Shown: positions 8,621-18,188 of the stretch, piece after piece | Layout: every line of letters begins with the position of its first letter | Numbering within the stretch: the stretch's first letter is position 1 | Assembly: GCA_021779665.1 (NCBI GenBank) | Contig: JAJYAG010000003.1 | Coordinates: 31,863 to 95,862, forward strand | Reading direction: 5' to 3' | DNA from: Bacteroidota bacterium | GTDB lineage: Bacteria > Bacteroidota > Bacteroidia > Bacteroidales > JAAUTT01 | DNA: 64,000 bases | The notes under the pieces: generated by a model | The model's database searches: none | The model's input: only the letters and a program-made list of their open reading frames with translations | Told to the model about the DNA's origin: nothing | Made by a program: the position numbers and the translations under genes

Positions 8621-9103
8621 TTAGCTCATATATTTTCTTTTCCTTTTAAGCTTTTCTATTTCGTCAAGCATTTGGGCTATTCTTTTTTCGCGGGTACTTT
8701 CTTTTTTGGCATCGGTAATATAATCAACAAAATCTTTTTTGCGGGTGTACGAGAGCTTCTCAAAGGTTCTACCGGCTTCCTCGTGTTCTTTGAAGATGTT
8801 CATGATAATTTCAGGAATTTCAACCATCCGTTCTTCAGTATCGGGCTCCATCGTTACATGTATTACATCGCCCCGTGTTATACCAGCAGCTTCCTGTATC
8901 GATTTGCTCACTACCATATAATGTTGGCCGTCGCCCCGCGGGGTGAGAGATGAACGGAATTCAATACCGTTGATAGAACCTCTTACTTTAACATGGTTTT
9001 TTTGTCCAAATTCTTCTTCAACATTAAACGGGATAATGAAAAAAGTCCATGCCCCTACGGTTTCAGGTTTAATAAGAATGGTATCAAATTCCTTAGATGC
9101 CAT
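8621..9103 (-). CDS. DUF1905 / YdeI-OmdA family protein
   Basis: Residues about 5-90 match the DUF1905 beta-barrel-like domain (AWTFFIIPFNVEEEFGQKNH, VKVRGSINGIEF, MVVSKSIQEAAGITRGDVIHV). Residues about 105-155 are the bacteriocin-protection YdeI/OmdA helical tail (FEKLSYTRKKDFVDYITDAK, ESTREKRIAQMLDEIEKLK). No signal peptide is visible, so it is cytoplasmic. The family is widespread, often encoded as a single gene, and its biochemical role is not established. It is convergent with the upstream gene run and divergent from the chemoreceptor at 9341, which supports a separate transcription unit. The domain call is confident; nothing firm can be said about function. Confidence 0.82.
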   Translation of the reverse strand: MASKEFDTILIKPETVGAWTFFIIPFNVEEEFGQKNHVKVRGSINGIEFRSSLTPRGDGQHYMVVSKSIQEAAGITRGDVIHVTMEPDTEERMVEIPEIIMNIFKEHEEAGRTFEKLSYTRKKDFVDYITDAKKESTREKRIAQMLDEIEKLKRKRKYMS

Positions 9104-9340
9104 GATGTTTTGTTTAAGGGTTTTTGTTAAAATTATGCTAAGATAGTCAAATTAACGGTTTTATAAAATTTACCCCTTTATTTAGGTTCATTTAAGGAGT
9201 GATTCATGTAAATTCCCATGCTTTTGTTTATTCTAAATTACAATCATACATATTAATATTTTAAATTCTTGAATCCTTCTTTCGTCCGGTACGTAAAGGA
9301 TAGCCGGATTGAATATCGTTAGGGAAATAAATTTTGAAGT

Positions 9341-10918
9341 ATGGTCAGAGGGGGCAGATTAAAAGATTTCATTTTAAAATCTATTGGTAATAAGATATAT
9401 TCTATTATCATCGTTATGGCAATAGTTGTGTTGACCATTGTGCTGGTTTCGGCTTATACCGGCAGCACACTGTCGATGGTTACAACACTCGCCAGGTTGG
9501 AGAGAGTTCATTCGGTTGAGTTAAGCAATGCAAAATCCGATTTTTACAAGTATTTGGTTCTTAAGGAACCTTCTTATCTGAATGAGTACCGGAAGCATAT
9601 CAGCCGCGCTAATTCTTATTCTCACACGTTTGGGATGATTCCTGAATATCTCGAAAATCAGCCACACAGTGAAGTAGTCAGAATTTTTGATGAGGTGTTT
9701 GAGGAAGTCGGAGAAAAGGAGTCGGATGTTATTATTACAAGGGTGAACTTGTTAACATGGAATCCCATCGTTCAAAAGCTTGTAAAGATAGCCCGCGAGA
9801 CCGATGTTGCTACTGCAAATTATCGGGCAATGGCCGAAGATATTATTAAGGCTGGTGAAGAAGAGCGCTTAAAAATATTTCCCAAATTACAGGCTGCGGA
9901 AGAAAAGCTTGAGAGGATGCCAAAAGAATTTTCGGATGCTACAGGTGAGCTTTCGGCCTATGCATCCTCACTGGTGAGCACCGTATTATGGGTACTTTAT
10001 ATCGGCCTAACACTGGTGAGTTTGATAATTGCAATACGAATAACCCGTTCCATCACAAACCCATTGACACGCGTAAACAGTGCCATGAAAGACATTGCGG
10101 AAGGAGAGGGGGATCTTACCGTACAGATTCACGTAGATTCTAAAGATGAGATTAATGCCCTGGCCGTTAGCTTTAATAAGTTTGTGGAAAAAATGCGGGG
10201 TGCCATTGGAGAAGTAATTGAAAGTATGAACGTACAAACCGCTGCCGCTGCTGAAATTCAGAGAACTTCGCAAGCCTTGAGCGACACGGCCGGCAAACAA
10301 GCATCAGCTGTTGAAGAAATTACCGCAGCTATTCAGCATGTTAACTTCAGCATTTCAAAAAATGCCAACAACGCAAAGCATACCTCTCAAATTGCGACGG
10401 AAGTTTCGGGTAAAGCAGAGGAAGGAGGGAAAGCCGTTACTGAGGCGGTTCATATGATGCAGAATATTCATCAGCGTATACACGAAATTGCCGGCATTGC
10501 CTATCAGACAAACCTTCTTGCCCTTAATGCCACAATTGAGGCTGCCAGGGCCGGAGCACACGGGAAAGGTTTTGCAGTTGTGGCTAACGAAGTTAAAAAA
10601 CTGGCCGATAATAGTCAGAATCTGGCTAAGGAAATCATCACACTTGCTAAAAATACCATGGTTGCTTCCGAAAACGCCGGAAAGCTGGTAGAACAAATTG
10701 TACCGGAAGTTTCGAAAACGGCGCTTCTGATTCATGAAATAACTGAAGCCTCGGAGGAGCAGGATGAAGGCGTGAGCAGCATAAATGCCACCATGGAAGA
10801 GTTAAGCCATATTTCGTCCGATAATGCTTCTATGGCCGAAGAGCTTGCCGCTTCAGCCTCTCTGTTGAGTGAGCAATCGGAAAAACTTCACCGGAATCTT
10901 GGGTATTTCAAAATCTGA
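9341..10918 (+). CDS. Methyl-accepting chemotaxis-type transducer
   Basis: Two membrane helices (about residues 18-42 and 208-232) enclose a helical periplasmic domain of about 165 residues, probably a four-helix-bundle sensor. A HAMP domain ([20 protein letters not shown], about 232-285) and a cytoplasmic MCP signalling hairpin follow, whose conserved tip is [17 protein letters not shown] near 388-404 with [15 protein letters not shown] after it. The length (525) is typical for a full transmembrane receptor. Many gliding Bacteroidota lack chemotaxis genes, so such receptors imply a CheA/CheW partner elsewhere in the genome, or a non-motility signalling role. No che gene is in this window. 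A second, shorter receptor lies at 50883. Ligand unknown. The start ATG is the first in frame that precedes the basic stretch and first helix. Confidence 0.9.
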   Translation: MVRGGRLKDFILKSIGNKIYSIIIVMAIVVLTIVLVSAYTGSTLSMVTTLARLERVHSVELSNAKSDFYKYLVLKEPSYLNEYRKHISRANSYSHTFGMIPEYLENQPHSEVVRIFDEVFEEVGEKESDVIITRVNLLTWNPIVQKLVKIARETDVATANYRAMAEDIIKAGEEERLKIFPKLQAAEEKLERMPKEFSDATGELSAYASSLVSTVLWVLYIGLTLVSLIIAIRITRSITNPLTRVNSAMKDIAEGEGDLTVQIHVDSKDEINALAVSFNKFVEKMRGAIGEVIESMNVQTAAAAEIQRTSQALSDTAGKQASAVEEITAAIQHVNFSISKNANNAKHTSQIATEVSGKAEEGGKAVTEAVHMMQNIHQRIHEIAGIAYQTNLLALNATIEAARAGAHGKGFAVVANEVKKLADNSQNLAKEIITLAKNTMVASENAGKLVEQIVPEVSKTALLIHEITEASEEQDEGVSSINATMEELSHISSDNASMAEELAASASLLSEQSEKLHRNLGYFKI

Positions 10919-10941
10919 AAGACCGCACTTTAAGGGTGAAT

Positions 10942-13110
10942 TTAATTAAGTTTTAAAACTTTCCTCAGGTTGGGTTTTAATTCCAGCTCCATGGTTGCGG
11001 GATTCCCAGCTATTCCGTCCAGGTGGAGAACAATTCTTTGCGGAACTCTTCTGTTATTGGTGTCCAGATTCATCTCGAGTGTTGCCGAGGTGCCATCATC
11101 CGAGAATTTAATGTAGAATTTCAGCAATCCGAAATCAGTTAAAACATTATCGAGTTTTATTTCCATTCCGGGCCTGGTCCAGGTGGTTGGTACTCCTTCG
11201 AACAAATGCAGTTCGTTGCTGCGTTCCATTACCATCAAATGACGTACTAAACGTATAAAATCGGCACTAACCCGACTATTGGGCATGTCGCCCAGGAATG
11301 TTTTTTCGGCAGCAGCCTGCGGAGACTGTTGCTCGAACCAGGCGTAATTGGGTGAAGCGTGATTTGCCAGAGCATACATCAAGTTAAGTGCTTCCTGCTG
11401 TTTGCCTGTCCATTGCAAAGCATGGGCATAATCTACAGCCGCTGAAAGAACAACCATATTATTAGCCAAACCGGTATTTACAAGCAATCCTTCCTGAATA
11501 GTTTTTTCAAGCATCTTCATGTTTCCGGTGACAATCGGATTGTTCAGATCGAATATTTTGCCAGGATACAGCGCATTTAAAAAGGTCCATTGCATTTTCT
11601 GCGTTACAGGCTTTTTCTCGGCCGAGGCTCTTGCCGGCAGGTAACTGTTTCCAAAAGCATCTTTTTTCATGTATTTGGGTGTAGCTTCCAGAAATGCTTT
11701 GTAATAATCGTCGTACTGACTTTGCCATTTTATTGCCTGTGCATTGCGACTTCCCCAGCGGGCGGCAGTGATCGCCGAATTTAACCCTGCCAGTACCCAG
11801 TAGTTATTTACAAAATCAATCCCCTGAGAATCTCCGTCTGCACCCGGAGGAATTAATCCTGAATATGACAGTTTGCTGTTGCTGAGGGTGCTTTTTTGAA
11901 GTTCCATCAGATAATTAAACCCTTTTTCCAGCTTAGGCCAGGAGGTTTCAAGCCATTGCTTGTCGCCGGTGAGACGTGCATAATTGGAAATAGCCCAAAG
12001 TACCATCCCTGTTTGTTTCCAGTCTTTATCCTGTTGCGAAAACGACCCGTCAGCCTTTTGGAGACTCAGCAGGTAATCCATTGCTTCACGGGCATATTTA
12101 TCCTCGCCAAGCATGGTTAAGGCATCCACGATAAAAGGTGCATCGTTCACGGAGAATTTTCTGTTTGAAGAGGGTCCTGATTTCAGAATTACCATGTTGT
12201 TTTCTCTTTCGGCTACCTGGTAAATGTTGCGGATGGAAGCATCCAGTAGGTTTTGAATTTCAGTATCGGGCACGACAATATTATTGTAGGGGAGAGTTAC
12301 ATTTTCCCACCAGGCGACCGACTGTTTTTGAAGATACAAAGCCTGCTTCAAATTATTGGGGCAATCGATGGCCGTATATCCATGGGCAACGCCAAAAGCG
12401 AGCTGTATCGTTTTGCCCGGCTCAAGATCGACAGCTTTAAGTGTCACAATGATCTGCTTGCGGGCTTTATCATTGGGAAGCGCTTCAGTCGATGTCTTAG
12501 CAATGGCATGAGGGATAACAATTCTTAAAAAACCACCCATGAAAACTCTTCCTTTTGCGGTATCCACAAGCGATTGATGGCTGGTAATTATTTTAAGTTC
12601 GGGACTAAGGCTTATAGTTGCATTTCCTTTATTTTCGTAAGTAATAATAACAATATCGTTACCTGGTTTACCATTCACCTTTTGGCCCAGCCATGTGCCC
12701 AGGAAATCGCTTACGGTGTTGTCGTCAGCACCAAACAGGAGAGGGGCAACGGCAAATGTTTCTTCGGTAACTTTGATATTATTCAGCTCTTTTCGGGTAA
12801 TTAGCATAGGGATACGGGCATTGTAAAGCTGCTGGTTTGCCCAGGTTTCTTTTTCGCCGGCACTGAAACGGATTACAGTTCCAAATCCTGACTGCTGATT
12901 GCTGTTTGCGTTTGGAAATTCATACATCAGCTCCCCGTTTTTACCAACAACGCTTTTGCGGGCACTTTCTGGCTGGTTTATCAAAGTCTGCCACCAGGAA
13001 GGAGCATATTTATAGTTTACTTCCTGAATGGTTGCATTAGTCTGTGCTTTTAAAGAGGAGATGGTAAAAACAATCAGAAGAATTGAATTATATATCCGGG
13101 TTAAGCTCAT
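10942..13110 (-). CDS. Secreted six-hairpin (alpha/alpha)6 glycosidase-like protein
   Basis: A signal peptide ends at SSLKAQ. The first 280 residues are beta-rich (a supersandwich-like domain). Residues about 300-640 are helical, with the pattern of an (alpha/alpha)6 toroid as in amylo-1,6-glucosidase, GH78 and related families: APFIVDALTMLGEDKYAREA, WLETSWPKLEKGFNYLMELQ and a C-terminal beta domain LHLFEGVPTTWTRPGMEI. Acidic residues in SGLIPPGADGD and MQWTFLNALYPG are in the usual region of the catalytic carboxylates, but I cannot assign them or the family number. It is divergent from the HTCS at 13341 and so probably belongs to the arabinan-type PUL. Alternatively it is a GH-like protein without activity. 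Confidence 0.72.
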   Translation of the reverse strand: MSLTRIYNSILLIVFTISSLKAQTNATIQEVNYKYAPSWWQTLINQPESARKSVVGKNGELMYEFPNANSNQQSGFGTVIRFSAGEKETWANQQLYNARIPMLITRKELNNIKVTEETFAVAPLLFGADDNTVSDFLGTWLGQKVNGKPGNDIVIITYENKGNATISLSPELKIITSHQSLVDTAKGRVFMGGFLRIVIPHAIAKTSTEALPNDKARKQIIVTLKAVDLEPGKTIQLAFGVAHGYTAIDCPNNLKQALYLQKQSVAWWENVTLPYNNIVVPDTEIQNLLDASIRNIYQVAERENNMVILKSGPSSNRKFSVNDAPFIVDALTMLGEDKYAREAMDYLLSLQKADGSFSQQDKDWKQTGMVLWAISNYARLTGDKQWLETSWPKLEKGFNYLMELQKSTLSNSKLSYSGLIPPGADGDSQGIDFVNNYWVLAGLNSAITAARWGSRNAQAIKWQSQYDDYYKAFLEATPKYMKKDAFGNSYLPARASAEKKPVTQKMQWTFLNALYPGKIFDLNNPIVTGNMKMLEKTIQEGLLVNTGLANNMVVLSAAVDYAHALQWTGKQQEALNLMYALANHASPNYAWFEQQSPQAAAEKTFLGDMPNSRVSADFIRLVRHLMVMERSNELHLFEGVPTTWTRPGMEIKLDNVLTDFGLLKFYIKFSDDGTSATLEMNLDTNNRRVPQRIVLHLDGIAGNPATMELELKPNLRKVLKLN

Positions 13111-13340
13111 GCTTTTAATTTTAGTTTTAAGTATAACAGCTTTAAGAACGATAATTGGGGCACAAAAATATAAAACATTGGAAATATTTGTAAACAGGCA
13201 GGTTACTTATTAGAATAATCCTCCATGTTTTTAAGCGTTGCGCGTACACTTAATAAAAAATATTATTTAATTTGTGATTATATTTACAACGGAAGTATTT
13301 TCATCAACGCGGTCTGACGTAAGGTATTCAGGGAATTATT

Positions 13341-16300
13341 ATGAAAATATACATGAGATACATACTACTGCTATTCATCTTTTTTTCCCCGGCAATCTCC
13401 CTGGTGGCCCAAAAATCGGTTATTCGTTTCAAACATTATACTACCGATGAAGGATTATCGCAAAACATGGTCGATTGTATTCTCAAAGATTCGCATGGTT
13501 TTATGTGGTTCGGCACATGGAACGGGCTTAATCGTTTCGATGGATATTCCTTTACTGTTTTCAAACAGAACTCACAGGACCCCAACAGCATTTCCAATAA
13601 CTTTATCTATGCCATATGTGAAGATAAATTTGGAAACATTTGGGTGGGTACCAATAATGGCCTGAATGTTTTTATCTATGCCGAGAATCGGTTTATTCGA
13701 TATTATTACGGCAAGGAGCACCCCGGTATTTCGTCGCCCACTGTTAATGCTCTTGTTTGCGATGCAAATGGAAGCATATGGGCAGGTACCAACGGCGGTT
13801 TAGACAAAATAGAGATTGAAGGCAGGAGTGGGCGTATTAAAAGTATCAAAAATTACAAGGCAGGGAATAGCCCTGACCAGCTAAGTTCCGGTGTTGTTCA
13901 GGCCATATCGGAAGATCGGCAGGGTAACCTTTGGATTGGAACAGATAACGGATTTAACTGGTTAAAAAAGGACGGGTCAATCACTCAATTCAGAAACGAT
14001 CCGGCAAATATCAATAGTCTGAGCGATAATAACATCAAATCGGTTTATGTTGATAAGAATGGTAATGTTTGGGCTGGCACAAGTTTCGGACTTAATTTGT
14101 TGGATGAAGAAGGTAAACTTATCCGGCGATATTATCATAACCCCGCTGATCCTACATCAATTGTCCACAATACAACCATGAATATTGCGGAAGACCTGAA
14201 TGGCAGGCTCATTTTTGGTACATTGGGTGGTATCAGCATTTACAAAGCCGGCACGAATAATTTTATAAACTATTCCTACAGAATCAACGACATTTATGGT
14301 TTAAACAATGAATTTGTTAACTGTTTGCTTGCAGATAAGGAAGGTAATATCTGGGTTGGAACTGAAAAAGGAGGAATCAACATTTTTAACATCTATCAGA
14401 AACCATTCGAGTTCTTCGAAAACGAACCCGGAAACGCAGGTTCTTTAAGTCACAACACCATTAACTCCATATTGGAGGATCAGGATTACATCTGGATTGG
14501 CACTGCGGGTGGTGGATTAAACAAATATGACAAAAAAGCAGGCCGATTTTTTAATTACAGAAACAATTCGCGGGTTGCTTCATCGTTGAGCAGCGATTTT
14601 GTGACATCTCTTTTTAAAGATAAACAAGCAAGACTTTGGATAGGCACCTGGGGTGGAGGCTTAAATCTCATTCAAGGTGCCGGAGTGAGAAACTTTCGTT
14701 TTATCATCCGGCCTTTAGCCGGCCAGGGCAATGGCGTAAATACGTATGATTTCATTTCATGCATTCTCGATAATGGCGACGGAAAATTCTGGATTGGCAC
14801 GTTAGGAGGGTTGATACTTTTTGATCCCGTGTCCTTTGAATACGAGCACCTGGTTCCTGCAAATCCCAATATGCCGATTACCCAGGTGGGATGCCTTCAG
14901 TATGACAACTCCGGAAATTTATGGGCAGGTACCATTAAAGGGCTGTACCGAATTTTCAAAAACAGCGGTGGGGAAGTTTCTGCAAAAGGATGTATGGCCG
15001 AATTCTACCATAACATTCCCAGGAATTCGAATTCCATCAGTGGCGATTATGTAATCTCGATTCATAAGGATAAGAAGGGCACTATGTGGTTCGGAACATA
15101 CGGGAACGGACTTAACCATTTTATTGAAGGTAAACCGGCGAAGACTCCAGGAACTTTTGTTCACTATACCGAGCAGGATGGCTTATGCGATAATGTTGTT
15201 TATGCAATTCTGGAAGATGAAAAGGATAACTTGTGGTTAAGTACCGACAATGGATTATCGAAATTCAACACCAGGGATAAAAGATTCCGGAACTACTATA
15301 AAACTGATGGTTTGCAAAGTAACCAGTTCTACTGGTCGGCCAGTTATAAAAACAAGGACGGGAAAATGTACTTTGGAGGAATGAAAGGCATAAATGCCTT
15401 CTATCCCGACAGCATTCACGATATTAAGCTGCCCGCACGGACCATGATCACCGACTTCAAAATATACAACCAATCGGTTGAGGTGGGCAAAAAGTACAGC
15501 GGCCGCGTTGTTCTGGAGAAATCAATTTCAGAGACAAAAGAAATTAAGCTTTCCTATAAATCGAACGAATTCTCGTTTGAATTTTCTGCCTTACAGTATT
15601 TTCAACCCGAAAATGTAAGTTATGCCTATAAACTGCAAGGGTTCGATCAGCAATGGACCAACGTATCCTCATCGCGCAGGTTTGCCATTTATACCAATAT
15701 AACCCGGGGTTCGTATGTATTTATGGTTAAAGCTGTTGATAATGAAGGTCAGGCCATTCAGGAGCCATTTGAAATGCGGATTACCATTATCCCGCCATTT
15801 TGGTCCACCTGGTGGTTTATACTTATTATTGCCGCTCTAATTATCTCAGGAGCAATTTCATACTTCCGCTACAGGGTTTATGCTTTAAAGCGACAAACCC
15901 GCAAGTTGGAAAAGCTTGTAAGCCAGCGTACCGAAAAAATAGAACAACAAAAAGAAGAGCTTGTTACTCAGGCCGAACAGTTATTGGAAACGAACCAGCA
16001 ACTGGAGAAAAAGAAAGAGTTGATCGAAGGTCAGAAAGAACAGCTGGAAAAGCAAAACCTGGAGATCTCCCAGCAACGCGACAAGCTTATAGAGTTAAAC
16101 CGGAAGGTTCAGGTTGCCAACCAGCAACAGCTTAATTTCTTCACACATATTTCCCATGAGTTCCGCACTCCTTTAACACTCATCACCTCGCCCGTTGAAC
16201 AGCTTTTAAGGGAAATCGCCGCTGATGGCAGTGTAAAATCAAAATTGAACATGGTTTACAAAAATGCCCAACGGATGCTCCATTTGATAAATCAACTAAT

Positions 16301-17813
16301 GGATATCAGGAAAGTTGAAACAGGCAAAACAGAGCTAAAGGCATCAAAGGACAACTTGGTGAAATTTGTCGAAGGTATTTCTGCATCCTTTAATTCACTG
16401 GCCGCACAGCGGAATATCAAGTATAACCTGATAATGAACAGGAAAACTCCCGATATTTATTTTGATCACGAAATTGTTGAGAATATCCTTTATAACCTGC
16501 TCTCCAACGCTTTTAAATACACTGGCGAAAACGGCGGCATTTCCGTAATTATTGAAACGTCGGATGGCAAACCGTCGGGAAAAGACGATATTCCGATCGT
16601 AGACAAGCATTTCTACAAGCAATACAATATAAATGAATATCTCAAAATTGAGGTTCGCGATACAGGGATAGGTATTGCACAGGAACAGGTCCGCGATATT
16701 TTCAGACGTTTTTACCGCATTCATTCCCATTTGAGTACCCGGACAACCGGAACAGGAATCGGACTGTATCTTACCCGCGAGTTAATCAAAGCGCACAAAG
16801 GTCTTCTCTATGTAAATAGCAAACCAGGCGCGGGAACTTCAATAAAGCTGATGCTGCCAGTTGGATCTGCGCACCTTTCCCCCACTGAAATCGTGGACAA
16901 AACGGCACCGGAAATCTCTGCCGGTTCAGAACTGCAGATAAAGTTACTGAATGAGCAACTGGCTGGTAATTTTAAAGAGAAAAAAAGCCACATGACTGAA
17001 CCCTCAAGAGTTGTTCTGGATACTGAACCGTTTGAAAAGCCTTCGTCTGATAAGCAGTTAATTCTCATTATTGACGACGACACCGACCTCTGCTCTTATC
17101 TGGCAGATTCTCTCAAAACATCGTTCAGGGTGATAAAGGCCGAAAATGGAAAAGAAGGTTGGGCACTGGCCAATAGTCACTTTCCCGATGTGATTATCTC
17201 GGATGTAATGATGCCCGAAATGGATGGCCTTGAACTCTGTACCAGGCTGAAAACCGAGATCCAAACCTCGCACATTCCCGTAATTCTGTTAACAGCCCGT
17301 TCTGAGGCTGAGCATTATATTGAAGGCCTGGAAACCGGTGCCGACGATTATATAGCAAAACCTTTTAACGTTCGTATTATTGAAGCCAAAATAAAGAACC
17401 TGATCGAAAACCGTAAAAGACTCAAAGCCCTCTTTGCAAACAGTCTTATCCCTGTACCCCGCGAGGTTACAACAACCCGGTCCGACGAAATTTTTCTGCA
17501 ACGTGCTATTAAGCTGGTAGAAGATAATATAAACGATGCCGGTTTCAGTGTTCAGGAAATGGCTTCGGAACTGTGTATAAGCCGAAGTTTATTGCACAAG
17601 AAACTTACAGCCATTGTCGACCAGTCGGCCGGCGATTTTATAACGGCCATAAAACTTAAAAAATCGGCTCTGCTTATGCACGAAGGCAATTCCAATATTT
17701 CGGAAGTTGCGTATGCCGTTGGTTTTAACGATCCAAAATATTTCAGCCGCTGTTTCAAAAAGCATTTTGGCAAATCGCCCTCCGAGTATGTAAAGGACAA
17801 TAGTCTAAATTAA
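13341..17813 (+). CDS. Hybrid two-component system sensor/response regulator (HTCS) of the arabinan-type PUL
   Basis: A signal peptide (ISLVAQ) starts a periplasmic sensor of two seven-bladed propellers (about residues 30-700). The repeated blade motif is seen as GFMWFGTWNGLNRFDGYS, GNIWVGTNNGLNVF, GSIWAGTNGGLDKI and GNLWIGTDNGFNWL. A Y_Y_Y domain (about 740-815) follows, then one membrane helix (about 823-845), a long coiled coil (850-925), HisKA with phospho-acceptor His939 (SHEFRTP), a HATPase domain (NLLSNAFKYTG, DTGIGIA, GTGIGLYLT), a REC domain with Asp1288 (ISDVMMPE) and KPF, and an AraC-type helix-turn-helix at the C-terminus. All modules are intact. In Bacteroides such proteins bind PUL-derived oligosaccharides in the periplasm and activate the adjacent PUL. 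The GH51/SusCD/GH43 genes downstream are the obvious target. Confidence 0.95.
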   Translation: MKIYMRYILLLFIFFSPAISLVAQKSVIRFKHYTTDEGLSQNMVDCILKDSHGFMWFGTWNGLNRFDGYSFTVFKQNSQDPNSISNNFIYAICEDKFGNIWVGTNNGLNVFIYAENRFIRYYYGKEHPGISSPTVNALVCDANGSIWAGTNGGLDKIEIEGRSGRIKSIKNYKAGNSPDQLSSGVVQAISEDRQGNLWIGTDNGFNWLKKDGSITQFRNDPANINSLSDNNIKSVYVDKNGNVWAGTSFGLNLLDEEGKLIRRYYHNPADPTSIVHNTTMNIAEDLNGRLIFGTLGGISIYKAGTNNFINYSYRINDIYGLNNEFVNCLLADKEGNIWVGTEKGGINIFNIYQKPFEFFENEPGNAGSLSHNTINSILEDQDYIWIGTAGGGLNKYDKKAGRFFNYRNNSRVASSLSSDFVTSLFKDKQARLWIGTWGGGLNLIQGAGVRNFRFIIRPLAGQGNGVNTYDFISCILDNGDGKFWIGTLGGLILFDPVSFEYEHLVPANPNMPITQVGCLQYDNSGNLWAGTIKGLYRIFKNSGGEVSAKGCMAEFYHNIPRNSNSISGDYVISIHKDKKGTMWFGTYGNGLNHFIEGKPAKTPGTFVHYTEQDGLCDNVVYAILEDEKDNLWLSTDNGLSKFNTRDKRFRNYYKTDGLQSNQFYWSASYKNKDGKMYFGGMKGINAFYPDSIHDIKLPARTMITDFKIYNQSVEVGKKYSGRVVLEKSISETKEIKLSYKSNEFSFEFSALQYFQPENVSYAYKLQGFDQQWTNVSSSRRFAIYTNITRGSYVFMVKAVDNEGQAIQEPFEMRITIIPPFWSTWWFILIIAALIISGAISYFRYRVYALKRQTRKLEKLVSQRTEKIEQQKEELVTQAEQLLETNQQLEKKKELIEGQKEQLEKQNLEISQQRDKLIELNRKVQVANQQQLNFFTHISHEFRTPLTLITSPVEQLLREIAADGSVKSKLNMVYKNAQRMLHLINQLMDIRKVETGKTELKASKDNLVKFVEGISASFNSLAAQRNIKYNLIMNRKTPDIYFDHEIVENILYNLLSNAFKYTGENGGISVIIETSDGKPSGKDDIPIVDKHFYKQYNINEYLKIEVRDTGIGIAQEQVRDIFRRFYRIHSHLSTRTTGTGIGLYLTRELIKAHKGLLYVNSKPGAGTSIKLMLPVGSAHLSPTEIVDKTAPEISAGSELQIKLLNEQLAGNFKEKKSHMTEPSRVVLDTEPFEKPSSDKQLILIIDDDTDLCSYLADSLKTSFRVIKAENGKEGWALANSHFPDVIISDVMMPEMDGLELCTRLKTEIQTSHIPVILLTARSEAEHYIEGLETGADDYIAKPFNVRIIEAKIKNLIENRKRLKALFANSLIPVPREVTTTRSDEIFLQRAIKLVEDNINDAGFSVQEMASELCISRSLLHKKLTAIVDQSAGDFITAIKLKKSALLMHEGNSNISEVAYAVGFNDPKYFSRCFKKHFGKSPSEYVKDNSLN

Positions 17814-17905
17814 TTCCGAAAACAGCATCCTCGTTTCAGGCTAAGGTTTCCAAAACAAATCTTATTTCATTTCTCGCCTTAAATCAAATTACCATGCGGT
17901 TATGT

Positions 17906-17920
17906 TGTTGAATTTCAACA
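17906..17920. promoter_or_regulatory. Perfect palindrome, candidate operator
   Basis: TGTTGAA at 17906-17912 and TTCAACA at 17914-17920 are inverted repeats around a single T. The site is about 270 bases upstream of the GH51 start and within the HTCS-GH51 gap. The role is inferred from position only; an HTCS operator or a factor binding a dyad would both fit. Confidence 0.35.
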
Positions 17921-17938
17921 CATAAAAAATAAGTGTGC

Positions 17939-17958
17939 TTTTTACACATTTTTACACC
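17939..17958 (+). promoter_or_regulatory. Tandem 10-base direct repeat, candidate HTCS (AraC-type) binding site
   Basis: TTTTTACACA (17939-17948) is followed directly by TTTTTACACC (17949-17958), one helical turn apart. A weaker copy, ATAAATACAC, follows at 17959-17968, and TTTTACACC recurs near 18003. AraC-type domains contact DNA through direct repeats, which fits the HTCS C-terminus encoded next door. No footprint is available, so this is an inference from position. Confidence 0.4.
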
Positions 17959-18188
17959 ATAAATACACAATTCTCCACCTCAATTTTCTTCACTCCCGAT
18001 ACTTTTACACCTGCCGGACTTTCTCTTACATCCGGGCAATTATAGTAACTACTAATTATTAAACTAATGAAACAATTTTTATGGGAGGTATAAATAATCA
18101 GAGAGTCCTGATTTTAGCAGCTGGAAATTATGCGGTTCGTTACCGTGAATCTGGAGTAAAAAAGTAAATCAATAAAATCGATGATGAT

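Larger units (their letters stand above)
17814..18188. other. Intergenic control region between the HTCS gene and the arabinan-type operon
   Basis: This is a 375-base stretch without a convincing gene. It contains a perfect 15-base palindrome (TGTTGAATTTCAACA, 17906-17920), two adjacent near-identical 10-base direct repeats (17939-17958), and a further TTTTACACC copy near 18003. These are the best candidates for the regulator-binding and promoter region of the operon that starts with GH51. No consensus TAnnTTTG promoter box stands out near 18189. Confidence 0.5.

Noticed and set aside
18067..18093. Nine-codon leader-like ORF before the GH51 gene
   Set aside because: Too short, no repeated codon or attenuator structure visible; likely chance.
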